A stretch of 64,000 nucleotides of DNA, from NCBI GenBank assembly GCA_036346405.1, contig CM070558.1, positions 1-64,000 on the forward strand. The letters are read 5' to 3'. The DNA is from Phyllostachys edulis. Taxonomy: Eukaryota > Streptophyta > Magnoliopsida > Poales > Poaceae. Numbering within the stretch: the stretch's first letter is position 1; the number at the start of each line of letters is the position of its first letter. Below are positions 12,543-23,400 of the stretch, in pieces. A program made the translations under genes and the position numbers. Below the pieces are notes generated by a model. It saw only the letters and a program-made list of their open reading frames with translations, was not told the DNA's origin and searched no databases.

Positions 12543-12549
12543 TATAAGG
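12543..12549 (+). promoter_or_regulatory. Possible TATA box of the cysteine synthase gene
   Basis: TATAAGG lies 93 bp before the ATG at 12636, a distance that fits a short 5' leader. The sequence alone does not establish the transcription start. Confidence 0.4.
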
Positions 12550-12635
12550 AGATACAAAAGTAACGCTCTCAACTCTCATTCCCCTCCGATTGGTTGCCAA
12601 ACAGACCGTCAGCGGAGGACAAAGGAAGGAAAAGA

Positions 12636-15600
12636 ATGGCGTTGTGGTCCGCCGCAGCCTCCTCCCAGACCCAACTCGGGCCGTCCTGCTTCTTCCCCAC
12701 CCGGTCACAGTCGCAGTCGCAGTCGCAGTCGCAGCCACAGCAAGCCCTCCTCCTACCACCACTGGCCCGCAAAATCCCCAACTCCCTGCTCGCCCTCTGG
12801 CCCCAGCCCCACCACCATGCCCATGGTCTCCTCAAGAACAGTAACTCCTCCTGGAGGCGCCACGCCGTCGCCGCCGAGGTCGAGGGCTTCAACATCGCCG
12901 GCGATGTCACCCAGGTAACTCCACAGGCTCCAGTTAATCGTTTCATGTCCTCTCCAGTTACTTTGGAATATTACTACCGCTACAAAAAAAACCCGACCCT
13001 GCTGCTGCTGATGCCACACGCCCAAACCTACAAGTCTAAACTTCTTAGTGACGATGCGATTTTTTCCCTGCAAATTCATTACCTTGTGTCATCATAGTCT
13101 CACTCTCACACAGACAAAATTGATAACAAAACAAAGCAAGAAAAACAGTCAAAGAAATCGCACCAATAATTAAATCGACACAACAACGTTTGAACAATAC
13201 GTCAGCTCTCAAGAGCTGAGCAACGAATGCATTCTACTGTACTCACCACCTGTTTGAGGATTTATTATCTAATCGCAGCTCATCGGCAAGACACCAATGG
13301 TGTATCTCAACAACATTGTCAAGGGCTGTGTAGCCAATGTTGCTGCTAAGCTCGAGATTATGGAGCCCTGTTGCAGTGTCAAGGACAGGTACATACTTTT
13401 TTTTCCATTCCTTTTCTTTCCTTCCCTTGATGGATTGGCCCAACCTTATCGTACTGAGATTAACAGTTCCCAACCAATTTCGTTGCAGGATAGGATACAG
13501 TATGATATCCGATGCTGAACAGAAGGGCTTGATAACTCCCGGAAAGGTGAATATCAACATCTTTTATTTGTATGCATAAGCACTTGCTGGCTTCTTTCAC
13601 GTTTTAGTCTCCTTCCTAATTATTACTAACAGGGGAAGGGAGAGACTGCCTATACTTATATGATAACAATGTATCTTTATTACTTTCCCGTGCACTTGTT
13701 CATTCACCTAAAGTTGTGATGCCTAGTTTTGGTTACTGATACTACCTAGAAACAAACATTTTACATATCCAAGGATCCCAAACGCCACACCATCCCCAAA
13801 AACAAGGAATGGCATAGGTGCACACGTGCTGTTTATGAATATTGATAAAATAGGGGGGAGGGGGGGCTGCAAATATTATGTGAAAACTCTTGATTATCCT
13901 ATGGGTGGATCCATTTTTCTACCTTAAAAATTAAATTTTGCACAGGAGAGTATTAATGTACATTTTTCACCTCATCACTGAAACAAGAGTCCTAACCAAA
14001 TGTGAGGACATGTTTCCAACATGGCAGTAGCACGTTCAGGTGAGCACAAGTGCCCAAGTAACGCTGCTGGTCACTGTTTGAAATAAAATTATGACAACAC
14101 TATCTCATTTCTTCTTTGCTCTCATTATATTGTGTTAGTTTCATGCCCATACCTTCCATGACATTTTATTTTCTGTTGTCTGCTCAGAGTGTTTTGGTGG
14201 AACCAACAAGTGGAAATACAGGCATTGGTCTTGCCTTCATTGCTGCTTCCAGAGGATATAAGTTGATATTGACAATGCCTGCATCGATGAGCATGGAGAG
14301 AAGAGTTCTACTCAAAGCTTTTGGTGCTGAACTCGTCCTTACAGATGCTGCAAAAGGGATGAAAGGAGCCGTAGATAAGGCTACAGAGATTTTAAATAAG
14401 ACACCCAATGCATACATGCTTCAACAGTTTGACAACCCTGCCAACCCAAAAGTAACAGAGAGAGCTAGCTGCATGGCTCTATCTATATGTGCACACTGTT
14501 TCTACTTTCTAACCTACTTGCCCAATGTTTGTCTTTACTCGTTTTCTATCAGGTACATTATGAGACTACTGGGCCAGAAATCTGGGAGGATTCAAAAGGG
14601 AAGGTGGATATATTCATTGGTGGAATTGGAACAGGCGGAACAATATCTGGTGCTGGCCGTTTCCTCAAGGAGAAAAATCCTGAAATTAAGGTTTGTTTAA
14701 ATTCCGCCCAAAACAATCTGCTCTGTTATTATATGCACCATATATTCCTTATAAAGCTGTCTTTTATAGGTTATTGGTATTGAGCCTTCTGAAAGCAATA
14801 TACTCTCTGGTGGAAAACCTGGTATGTTTGCAATCAGACTTCCTTACGAGTTTGTCAAACTTTTGTTCTTTCGCTTACAACTGTTACCCCACTCGTGTAG
14901 GCCCACATAAGATTCAAGGCATTGGGGCAGGATTTGTTCCAAGGAACTTGGATAGCGAGGTTCTCGATGAAGTAGTTGAGGTCTGAACTTATTCCAGCCT
15001 TATCTATTCTTCTGTATAATATGAACCTTCAGAACAAAAGAAATAAAGGAAGGCTGTAGTTTTTATTCAAATCAGCTGTACTGTATCAGTAATTTGACAA
15101 TATTCGCGGATGTTACATCTTATAATGGCACCAAATCAACATGAAGAATTCCGAAAAAAAATGATGTTGTAGTCTATGGAGTGTTGTAGCACCCTATAAA
15201 ATTTCAACTTCAAACTCAAAGTGTGTTAGAAGAAACCCAAAAAAAAAAGAGACAAGTTTGCTCTGATGCGTGCTATTTATGTTGTAGATATCAAGTGATG
15301 AGGCTGTTGAGACAGCAAAGCAGTTGGCTCTTCAGGAAGGATTGCTGGTATTCTAATTTCACGTCTTGATTCATTTTTGTGTCTTGTGCATTATTTTGAT
15401 GTGCCATTCTTTTTGGGATATTGTCCTTGAGTTGCAAGCGTTCATATGCTAATGAAAGCAGGCAAATCATGACTTACAACATCCCAGCTAATGTCTTTTT
15501 TTCTTGCCCTTGCTATATAAGTGCAAGCACAAGGCTTCTTCATAGATCTTGATAGAATCAGTTTATATGCACCATCTTTGAGCCAGTTTACTTCTTCTTT

Positions 15601-16242
15601 TTCTCCAGTAAGAGTGGATTAGTGGTTCAGTAGTAGAAACTGAACTTTGTGCATCAGACCATTGGTTTTTCCTCTTGGTCTACCAACTTCATATAAAAAA
15701 GTTAACATAAAGTGTAGCAGTTGGAAATGCCCAACAAAGTAGCAACATGTGTGATGGAATGTATAGGAAGTTATGAACTGATAAAAGCTATATTCCATGA
15801 ATGTCACACTTGGAAATTTCGTTAGATCTTCAGGCAAGCTCGTCGTCGTTGTTGAAATGAAACTGAGAATCTTGTGTCATTTGAAGCTATGTGGACATTG
15901 TGCAGGTTGGTATCTCATCTGGGGCAGCAGCAGCTGCTGCCACAAAGGTTGCAAAGAGACCCGAAAATGCTGGAAAGCTGGTAGTGGTAAGTACAGCATT
16001 GCCATCTCTGCTGGAACTCTTTCCAAACATCTTTTCTCACAAATCACAATAGCAGCTTCGCATATTATTACATGAAGTATGGATGCCGAGTACACCTAGA
16101 TAATTAGTATACATACATATGGTTGCATTCTTATGGCTTATTTCTCCAGGTTGTGTTTCCGAGCTTTGGCGAGAGGTACCTTTCGTCTGTCCTCTTTCAG
16201 TCGATAAGAGAAGAATGTGAGAAGATGCAGCCTGAACCATGA
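12636..16242 (+). CDS. OASTL: Plastid-targeted O-acetylserine (thiol)lyase (cysteine synthase), 10 exons
   Basis: The PLP enzyme makes cysteine from O-acetylserine and sulfide. Exons: 12636-12914, 13279-13388, 13489-13546, 14188-14451, 14553-14690, 14770-14821, 14901-14980, 15288-15347, 15906-15986, 16150-16242. All introns are GT-AG and the joined frame has 404 codons without a stop. Residues 1 to about 80 are basic and Ser/Gln/Ala/Pro-rich, as in a plastid transit peptide, with a Gln-Ser repeat. The catalytic domain starts near GFNIAGDVTQ. Lys128 in SVKDR forms the PLP Schiff base; TSGNTG (156-161) is the substrate loop; GTGGT (263-267) holds the PLP phosphate; Ser352 in GISSG faces the pyridine nitrogen. 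The C-terminus (EECEKMQPEP) and the length fit cereal plastid isoforms. The start is the first ATG in frame; the upstream in-frame triplets are not ATG. All key residues are present. A mitochondrial isoform is the main alternative, since targeting cannot be settled by eye. Confidence 0.95.
12708..12740 (+). repeat. In-frame CAGTCG microsatellite (Gln-Ser repeat) in the transit peptide
   Basis: Alternating CAG and TCG codons encode a run of Gln-Ser at residues 25-33, followed by Pro-Gln-Gln. The repeat is in frame and lies in the part of the protein removed on import, where length changes should be tolerated. Confidence 0.85.
13547..14187 (+). other. Intron 3 of the cysteine synthase gene, no extra gene
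   Basis: This 641-bp intron has a GTGAAT donor and a TGCTCAG acceptor. It includes an A/T-rich stretch and a G-run at about 13853-13868. No transposon termini or coding sequence were recognised. The other longer introns (12915-13278, 14981-15287, 15348-15905) likewise show nothing beyond A/T-rich intron sequence. Confidence 0.7.
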
Positions 16243-16333
16243 GCCAACATTCAGTGTTCATTCTCAGCATCAGAATTGTTTCTGAGATACCTGGTCAAAA
16301 TTATTGTTTGTGAGAAATGTCATACAACTCCCA

Positions 16334-17038
16334 CTTGATAGCTGTTTGTTCAGTAAATAAGGCAGTCGGCCCGTCATTCTTTTGAAGCTACGAACGGAAC
16401 TAATGAGGGGTGTGGAGAAATTTCTCTAAATATTCTACTATTTTTCCTCAATCAACGTAGAAACGCTCTGCTTCTTAAACGTACATACATTCAAGCTCAG
16501 ATATACCATTAATAATTGTAAACAATTGTGTTTTAGGAGCAATCTTTGAAGTTAAACTAGTGTCAATTAGTAGAAATCAGGTTAAAGTCTGTTTATCTTT
16601 TGATTGTGCAACAAATTGGTTCTAGGGTGTTGGATTAATTAGAAATTTCGCATTGGCCGGGAGAATAGGGCGCGTTCCACTTTCACAAGTAACAAAGAAG
16701 AACAGATATTGAGTTATATGGACATTGCCACTAAACTAGTATGCATACATATCCATTTTGTAATCTTTTCCTTTCTTTTGATAATAACGCTGACATTGAA
16801 CTGCTTCAACTTCTGATGGATGATGTAATTGGAGCTTTATTATTCTCATTGGTTTTCTACCCCCTGCGAGATGGTACTCCTAGTACTGAATTTCACTCGG
16901 AGACGCGTTGAAAACCACCAGATATGCCCCCTATTTCACGGACACCCTAGAAAGCTGAGATTGCAAACGCATATGGCGTGACATCCTTCCGGAGGCATGG
17001 AGCTTGGAATAGTGCTTGGAATTCTGTTATTTTTTATA
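16334..17038 (+). repeat. Direct repeat copy 1: 3' flank of the cysteine synthase gene
   Basis: This 705-bp segment starts CTTGATAGCTG, 92 bp after the stop codon, and is repeated at 18432-19153. By eye the copies differ at a few percent of positions plus small indels, for example AATCAACGTAG versus AATAAACATAG. It probably contains part of the gene's 3' UTR and terminator, so the duplication copied the gene's tail. Confidence 0.9.
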
Positions 17039-18422
17039 GAAAAAAGTCTGGTTTACTCTCTGAACTACAAAACCGGTTATTTAACCTCTGAATTTGTGAA
17101 ATTCGATCAATTAACACCCCGTAGCGGTTTGAGGTAACGGTTTTGCACACATGGCCTCTCATTTGTCCCAGTCAACAAGTGGGTTCCGCTAGACAGTGGC
17201 TTGGCTCACGGCCACAATGCGTGGACCGAGCCCACATGCACTAGGTGGCTTGGGGAGGCTCTAAGCTGAGGCAAACAGAGCAGGGGAGGCTCTCGGGTGG
17301 CTTGCGGCTCCGGCTTGCCAGTGGCGGAGGAAGGCACAACGACGGCGGCCAGTGAGAGAAATGGGACCCCACGAGGGTGGTGGTCCCACGGGTGGGGGTG
17401 GCGGCGCCAGAAACGCACGGCGGTGGCGGCAGCTCCAAGAGCGGCGGCGGTGCATGGCCACGCGTAGCGCCAGTGGTTGGTGGAGCTCCGGGGAAACCAC
17501 CATGGGCATGAGCTGCACACGAGCATGGGGAAAGTGTGGAGCCGAGCGAGGAGGCTGGGGGTGGTCAAAGGGCGGCGAACGGCGGGAGGAAAGGTGGCGG
17601 CCGGAGGCGAATGCGAAGGCCAAATCCGACGGCTCCTTTTGTCTAGAGACAAAGTGGTTCAGGGGAGAGGTTCCTCGGCTCTTGGGGCACCTCGTGACGG
17701 TGGTGGCCGGGGATGGAGCTCGCCGGAGTGGCGAGTTGGCGTTCGAGTCTTCTTGTGGCAGCAGCAGCCTTGCAGAGAGGAGCGGCGTCTTGCACCGGCT
17801 ACCTTCGAGGTGGGGAAGCTAGAGGAGATCGGGAATCTTGGGGCGGCAGGTGGTGTCTGGCGGTGGCAACCGGCGGAGAAGTCCCGTGGCGAGGAGCTCC
17901 ACGGTGGTGGAGAAAAAAGAAGGAGGTGGGGAGGCTTCCTTGGTCCTAGGACGCCGCTTGCTCGGCCTCCTCTGTGGCTGGTGGCTCGGCCGGCCACTCT
18001 CCCGACGCCTTCTTCTCTGGCGCTCGGCCCGCCCCTCTCCTGGCGCCACCTCCTCCTCCATAACAACCCACCCAACCAACTGCGTGCGCTCGGCATGAGC
18101 ACGGGCAGCAGCGCAGCCGGCGCGTAGGGCGGCCATGGCGCGGGCGACGACGCAAGGAGAGGAGGAGAGCAGGTGTTGGGCTCGGTGGTGAAAGGAGAAG
18201 AAAGAAGAAATGATCAGAAGAAAAAGAAGAAAAGAAGAGAGGGTGACGTGGGTGTCCACATGTCAAAAATATGGGCCATGTCAGCAAAACCACTCATTCA
18301 AACCGGCCTGGGGTTTTTTTGACCGGATTTCGCAAGTTTAGGGGGTTAAATAACCGGTTTTGTAGTTTAGGGGGTAAACCAGACTTTTCTGATAGTTGGA
18401 GAGAGTAAACTGAACTTATTCC
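17039..18422. mobile_element. MULE-like non-autonomous element, perfect 9-bp TSD
   Basis: A 1384-bp insertion flanked by TTTTTTATA at 17030-17038 and 18423-18431. A 9-bp duplication is the hallmark of Mutator-like transposition. The left end (GAAAAAAGTCTGGTTTACTC) is inverted at the right, where the motif occurs twice: an inner copy close to AAAGTCTGGTTTACCCCCTA and a diverged outer copy GGAATAAGTTCAGTTTACTC. TIR similarity extends about 100 bp through ACTACAAAACCGGTTATTTA. The interior (17200-18260) is very GC-rich with overlapping long frames on both strands, as in Pack-MULEs carrying captured host DNA, but I recognise no donor gene and no transposase. Confidence 0.8.
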
Positions 18423-18431
18423 TTTTTTATA

Positions 18432-19153
18432 CTTGATAGCTGTTTGTTCAGTAAATAAGTCAGTCATCATTCTTTTCAGGCTACGAACGGAACTAATGAG
18501 GGGTGTGGAGAAATTTCTCTAAATATTCTACTATTTTTCCTCAATAAACATAGAAACGCTCTGCTGCTTAAACGTACATACATTCAAGCTCAGATATACC
18601 ATTAATAATTGTAAACAATTGTGTTTTAGGAGCAATCTTTGAAGTTAAACTAGTGTCAATTAGTAGAAATCAGGTTAAAGTTTGTTTATCTTTTGAATGA
18701 GCAACAAATTGGTTCTGGGGTGTTGGATTAATTAGAAATTTCGCATTGGCCGGGAGAATAGGGCGCGTTCCACTTGCACAAGTAACAAAGAAGAGCAGAT
18801 ATTGAGATATATGGACATTGCCACTAAATTGGTATGCATACGTATCCATTTTGTATTCTTTTCCTTTCTTTTGATAATAACGCTGACATTGAACTGCTTT
18901 AACTTCTGATGGATGATGTAATTGGAGCTTTATTATTCTCATTGATTTTCTACCCCCTGCTAGATGGTACTCCTAGTACTGAATTTCAGTGGGAGACGCG
19001 TTGAAAACCACCAGATATGCCCCCTATTTCACGGACACCCTAGAAAGCTGAGATTGCAAACGCATATGGCGCGACATCCTTTTGGAGGCATGGAGCTTGG
19101 AATTCTCTTCTTTGCGGATATGCATGGTGCTTGGAATTCTGTTATTTTTTATA
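18432..19153 (+). repeat. Direct repeat copy 2 of the cysteine synthase 3' flank
   Basis: Partner of 16334-17038. It carries about 17 extra bases near its end, around a second GCTTGGAATTCT motif, and then continues past the duplicated region into TATATAAACAGAGC. This end therefore marks the original, unduplicated flank. Confidence 0.9.
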
Positions 19154-20057
19154 TATATAAACAGAGCATGGAATTGTGTTCTGCACATGCACATGTTCTA
19201 AGTCACTGCAAAAAAAAAGGTACAATCTTCTAAGCTGTTATGATCCCTTAGTATTAGCATCTAAAACCAATTCAGCAATTCTTATTTCCTTGACGGAAAA
19301 ATTTGTGGTAATGTTTTCCCCCTCTAAAGCGACGAACACTAATGAAGCACGCATTAGAAACGATCTAGTTTTATAAGAGTGGGGTGAAACCCTATATATA
19401 CTGGACTGCTATGGTATGGTATGCGAAATTCCAATTCGAATTTGCTCCCAATCCGGCCGGAGTATGTGATGTAAGATTTGTAGCTGCAATCCCAAATGTG
19501 CTGCACTACCCAGCATCCAACAAAAGCTGTTGGCCGAGGTGCAGCGGTTGCTGGTTTTGTTTGCGCGGTACACTAGCATAGATAGATAGCTGTTTTCTGC
19601 TAGAGTCGAGAGTTATCTAAGCAGAGTGAGTGCAACGATGACTCACTCGCATAGGCATAGCTAGCCTCAGAATCCTACAAGAGAATGAGAATTGAGAAGT
19701 GGCAGGCAAGCAGCAAAACAATAATGAAAATTGGGTAAAAAGACACTTGACAGTCTGCCACAGTAATGTACTGCAGTAGTATCCATTGCAAGACTAAGAC
19801 CAGAACAAGCAGGGAAGGGAAGGGATGCCTCCGTTCCCAATACAAGCGAGTTAACCAGAAACAATGGAATGGAAAGAAAGGAGACCAGACCACAATACAT
19901 AGATATTAGCCGCCTACTGCTTCTTCTTCTTCTTGTTATGATCACCAAGAATTCATAAGTAGACTGACCGGTGTTGGTATTGATTTGATACGACCAGACA
20001 AGACCAGACCAGGGTTCCCTCCCTATCATTATTATGGAGATGGAGATGCCGGGGCGG
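19154..20057. other. Intergenic region and presumed PDX1 3' UTR
   Basis: No independent gene. The part next to 20058 should be the 3' UTR of PDX1, transcribed leftward. A CTTCTTCTTCTTCTTG microsatellite lies at about 19917-19936. Nothing else recognisable was found. Confidence 0.5.
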
Positions 20058-20542
20058 CTACTCGGAGCGTGCGGCGAAGCGCTCCACCTTGGGGTCGGAG
20101 AGGTTGATGCCAACCATGGCCTCCCCGAGGCCGCAGCTGACCTCCGCCAGGATGTTGGGGTCGCTGTAGTGCGTCACGGCCTGCACGATGGCGCGCGCCC
20201 GGCGCGCCGGGTCGCCGCTCTTGAAGATGCCGGAGCCGACAAACACGCCGTCGCACCCGAGCTGCATCATGAGGGCCGCGTCGGCTGGGGTGGCCACCCC
20301 ACCGGCGGCGAACTGGACGACGGGGAGGCGGCCGAGCTGCTTGGTCTGCATGACCAGGTCGTAGGGGGCTGCGATGCGCTTGGCGTAGGAGAAGACCTCG
20401 TCGTCGTCCATGTTGCGGAGGAGGCGGATGTCGCCCATGACGGAGCGGACGTGGCGGACGGCCTCGACGACGTTGCCGGTGCCGGCCTCGCCCTTGGTGC
20501 GGATCATGGCGGCGCCCTCGCGGATGCGGCGGAGGGCCTCGC
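20058..20542 (-). pseudogene. PDX1: PDX1, 3' part (C-terminal half), separated from its 5' part by an LTR element
   Basis: Minus-strand frame continuing the PDX1 sequence from residue 157/158 to the stop TAG at 20060-20058. It holds the second catalytic lysine in the MIRTKGEAGTG motif (Lys172 here, equivalent to the second active-site lysine of plant PDX1), the glutaminase-partner and phosphate-binding region (FAAGGVATPADAALMM, GCDGVFVGSGIFKSGDP), and a conserved C-terminus ending ARSE. There are no stops or frameshifts. It is preceded on the minus strand by the 3' LTR of the inserted element and one TSD copy. By itself it has no start near the expected place and is probably not translated unless joined by splicing to 32716-32247. 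Confidence 0.9.
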
Positions 20543-23382
20543 TGTAACGACCCGAAACTAGGGATCGCTAGAATCTTTACTGTTGTCCGGGATGTGCGAC
20601 AACAAAAGCCGTGGTTTCACAAGCAAGCAAGCGTTACAACAAAAGATGACTTTTATTACGGCAGATAGGGCTTAACCCGTTTAAAAGCGAAGCGGCGTCG
20701 AGCCGAAAGTAATATAATACACTTGCAAAAGAATTGCTAGAACCACGGGAAGCTTGAGCGTAAACGAGACCCTAGTACCAATGAGTCGTCGAAGTCTCAC
20801 GGTTCTTCTTGTTAGTAGAGAACACCGGATCTTCCCAAAACTCTTACGTTGATTGATTTAAGCAAGAATGAGTACAACTACCGTACTCAACAAATCGCAT
20901 AGGAAAAGCTATTTAACTATATCTTTGGAAATATCAAGGAAATGGTGCGGCTTTACCAAAGCGGTATATGTGGAATGCAAAAGTTGACTTTAAAAGCTTT
21001 ACAATAGTATGCATAAAGAAAGCAAGAATAAATATAGCCACAGGGGTTTAACAACCGACATTACCAATTAACATCTCAGAATTCTACTTATGCTTTGTAT
21101 GTTGGAATCACCCATGAACACAGCTTCATTAAGGAAGCACGGTGTATTGAATAACATTGATTACACTCTGCGAGTTGCCCAACTTTACCCACACGATATC
21201 ACAGACTCATATTGCCACGCAACATGTTTGCGCTGGCGAGTAAGGATAACAAAGCCTTTTCACTTGCTTATCCTTTTAGTCTCTACCGGTAGATCTTAAT
21301 CCATGACCCTCGGGAGACCACCGGCCAATAGTGGACTCGCACCCGAGGTCGACGGCCCATCTGCTGTAAGGATCACGAGTGTCCTTAGGGGTCCACCCCG
21401 ACTTGCCTTTGATGCTATAGATATTCAATTGGATGAGCGAAAGGTACTAAGCTAGGGAGTAATGACCACGCATGTGGTTGAGCGGTTCTTGTGGTTCATT
21501 ACTTAGCACAAGGTTCTTGTCCTTACTTGTCATCCAAATGAGGCGATGGCCCAACCGGTTGCCCACCTCTTGATCTCACCGATGACCCATTTTACCAAGT
21601 ATATTGGGTTGCCCAACTCAATGGACTCGACCCTCAACTTACACCCAAAATCCTATTGGCCTAAAGCCAACATTCATAACAAAGATTTAGAACGAGAGGT
21701 TTTCATGACTTAGCGTAATATTTACTAATATTTTATGTGAACCAAGGTTGTCAAGGTAAATATGGCTTACAAGAATAGGTGGTTTAATATGTGGGGTTAA
21801 GGACTTATATCTAATCAACATGGCATTCCAAAGTATTATTTCTTTGTTGAAATACTTGGCTAAAATATTTTAATGAAGATAATAATATGAATATATGACA
21901 TGTGGGTTCAATATGTTCAAGGTATGCAACTTGCCTCTGGTTCGGCGTCCTCGAATCTGCGATGATGGTGTCTCCGTCTCCGTGAAGTCTGAAGTGGCTC
22001 GTCGACGTCGAAACCTAGCGCAAGACACAAAACCAATAAACCACTTTGGCTCGACAAGGATTGAGCCTAGCAAACGAATCCAAGTACAACAAAAATACTA
22101 AAAGAGAAAGAAAATTAAATGAAGTGGATATTTGAGCGGAGTTAGGATTAGACTTTACGGTTTGAGACTAGGAAGGCTATACTAACTCAAGTTAGGATTT
22201 TCGACAATTAATAATCATTTTCTTGTTTATATCTATTATTTAGACACAAACAATAAATAATCATTAATCTAGGCTTAGGAATAGGAATTTTGGCTTAAAA
22301 GCAATTTCGGAATTTTTGGAATAAAACCAAATTTTCTTGTGCAAGGAACAGTGTTGGGCGATTTTAGGATGAGCGATCTTGGGCTTTTTTGTGCGGCCTA
22401 AAAGAAAACGGGCCGAAAGCAGTCGAACGGCCCACTCAGCTCACTGTGGCCAAAAGGTCGGAGGACTCATGGGGCTGGCTTGACAGCAAAGCCCATGGCA
22501 TGCCATGGCGATGAGCGAGCGAGGCGGTTTCAGAGTTAGCGTGGCCTTGGCGCGGCAGCCTTGGCAAGCAAGCAGCGGCAATGGCAACCAAGCGGGGCAG
22601 GGAGGACAACAGCGAGGCGCCGCCAGTAGGTCTCAAAACCCTAGGGTTTTTGCGTGTGCTGGGCTCGGGTTTTCTAGGGTTAGGGTTTTGGGGTCGGGGA
22701 GGGCGGGCCAAGCATAGATCGTCATGCCGTGGCCGTGAGGGAGGAGGGCTCTGGGTTTGCACCGGGTGGGGATTTGCAAGGGTGGGGTGTTTTGTTCTTC
22801 TGGTGGGAAACCAAGGCGGTGGGGCTTCTTCTTGGGAAGAAGTGAGGGAAGTGTGAGTCAGTGGTGAGAGCTTGGGAGGCCGAGTGGGCTATTTATAGCC
22901 CATGAGGCGAGGGAGCAGGAGGGCATGGGGACGGCGTGGGTCGCCTCGCAGGTGGGTGAGGTGGTTGGCGCGAGGTTTGGGCGGTGCTTGCTGGTCGGCG
23001 GCAGCAGGGCGTCTGGGCGGTCAGGGGCCTTAATGGCGCAGGGGTGGCGGCGACCCTCACCGAGCAATCCGAGGTGGCGCCGCTTGCTTGGGGCGAGGGT
23101 GGCAGGTGCATTGAAGGCGAGGCGAGTGGGCGGAGGCTACAATGCAGCGGCCAAGTCTGGCGGCGGCAAAGCGGAGATTGAGGCGACGATCATGATCACA
23201 GTGGCGATACGTGGAGGCCGGAGGCGCGTGGCGTGAGAAAGCGGGAAGGAGAGGAGAAGGGTTAGGGTTAGGGTTTGGGATTTGGGCGAGATTTGACCGA
23301 AATTTGATTTTTGATTTGAATTTTGAAATTCGATTTTGAATTCAAACTGATTTTCAAACTTTGAAATTTTTCAGGTGTTTCA
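20543..23382 (-). repeat. 3' LTR of the gypsy element (left copy)
   Basis: 2840 bp, collinear with 29322-32245. Long identical stretches alternate with short clusters of mismatches and indels. Its GC-rich part (about 22380-23240) has fewer CG dinucleotides than the partner. Near the PDX1-distal end it contains AGGGTTAGGGTTAGGGTTTG, a telobox-like word. Confidence 0.95.
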
Positions 23383-23400
23383 ACCTACCCCCCTTAAAGG
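23383..23400 (-). other. Polypurine tract of the gypsy element
   Basis: On the minus strand this reads CCTTTAAGGGGGGTAGGT, directly before the TG of the 3' LTR. It is the expected position and composition of the plus-strand primer of reverse transcription, and it fixes the element's orientation. Confidence 0.8.

Noticed and set aside
12594..12635. Longer N-terminus for the cysteine synthase
   Set aside because: The upstream in-frame triplet is TTG; the ATG at 12636 is the first proper start.
17206..18293. Overlapping long open frames on both strands inside the MULE
   Set aside because: GC-rich DNA opens all frames; the composition is low complexity and no domain is recognisable, so no gene is called.
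20034..20561. Plus-strand frame of 175 codons opposite PDX1
   Set aside because: Antisense shadow of the conserved PDX1 exon; Val/Asp/Gly-rich translation without known features.
23254..23280. Telomere repeat tract
   Set aside because: Only two to three AGGGTTA-like units, present at the same place in both LTRs (also about 32124), so a telobox-like LTR word rather than a telomeric tract.
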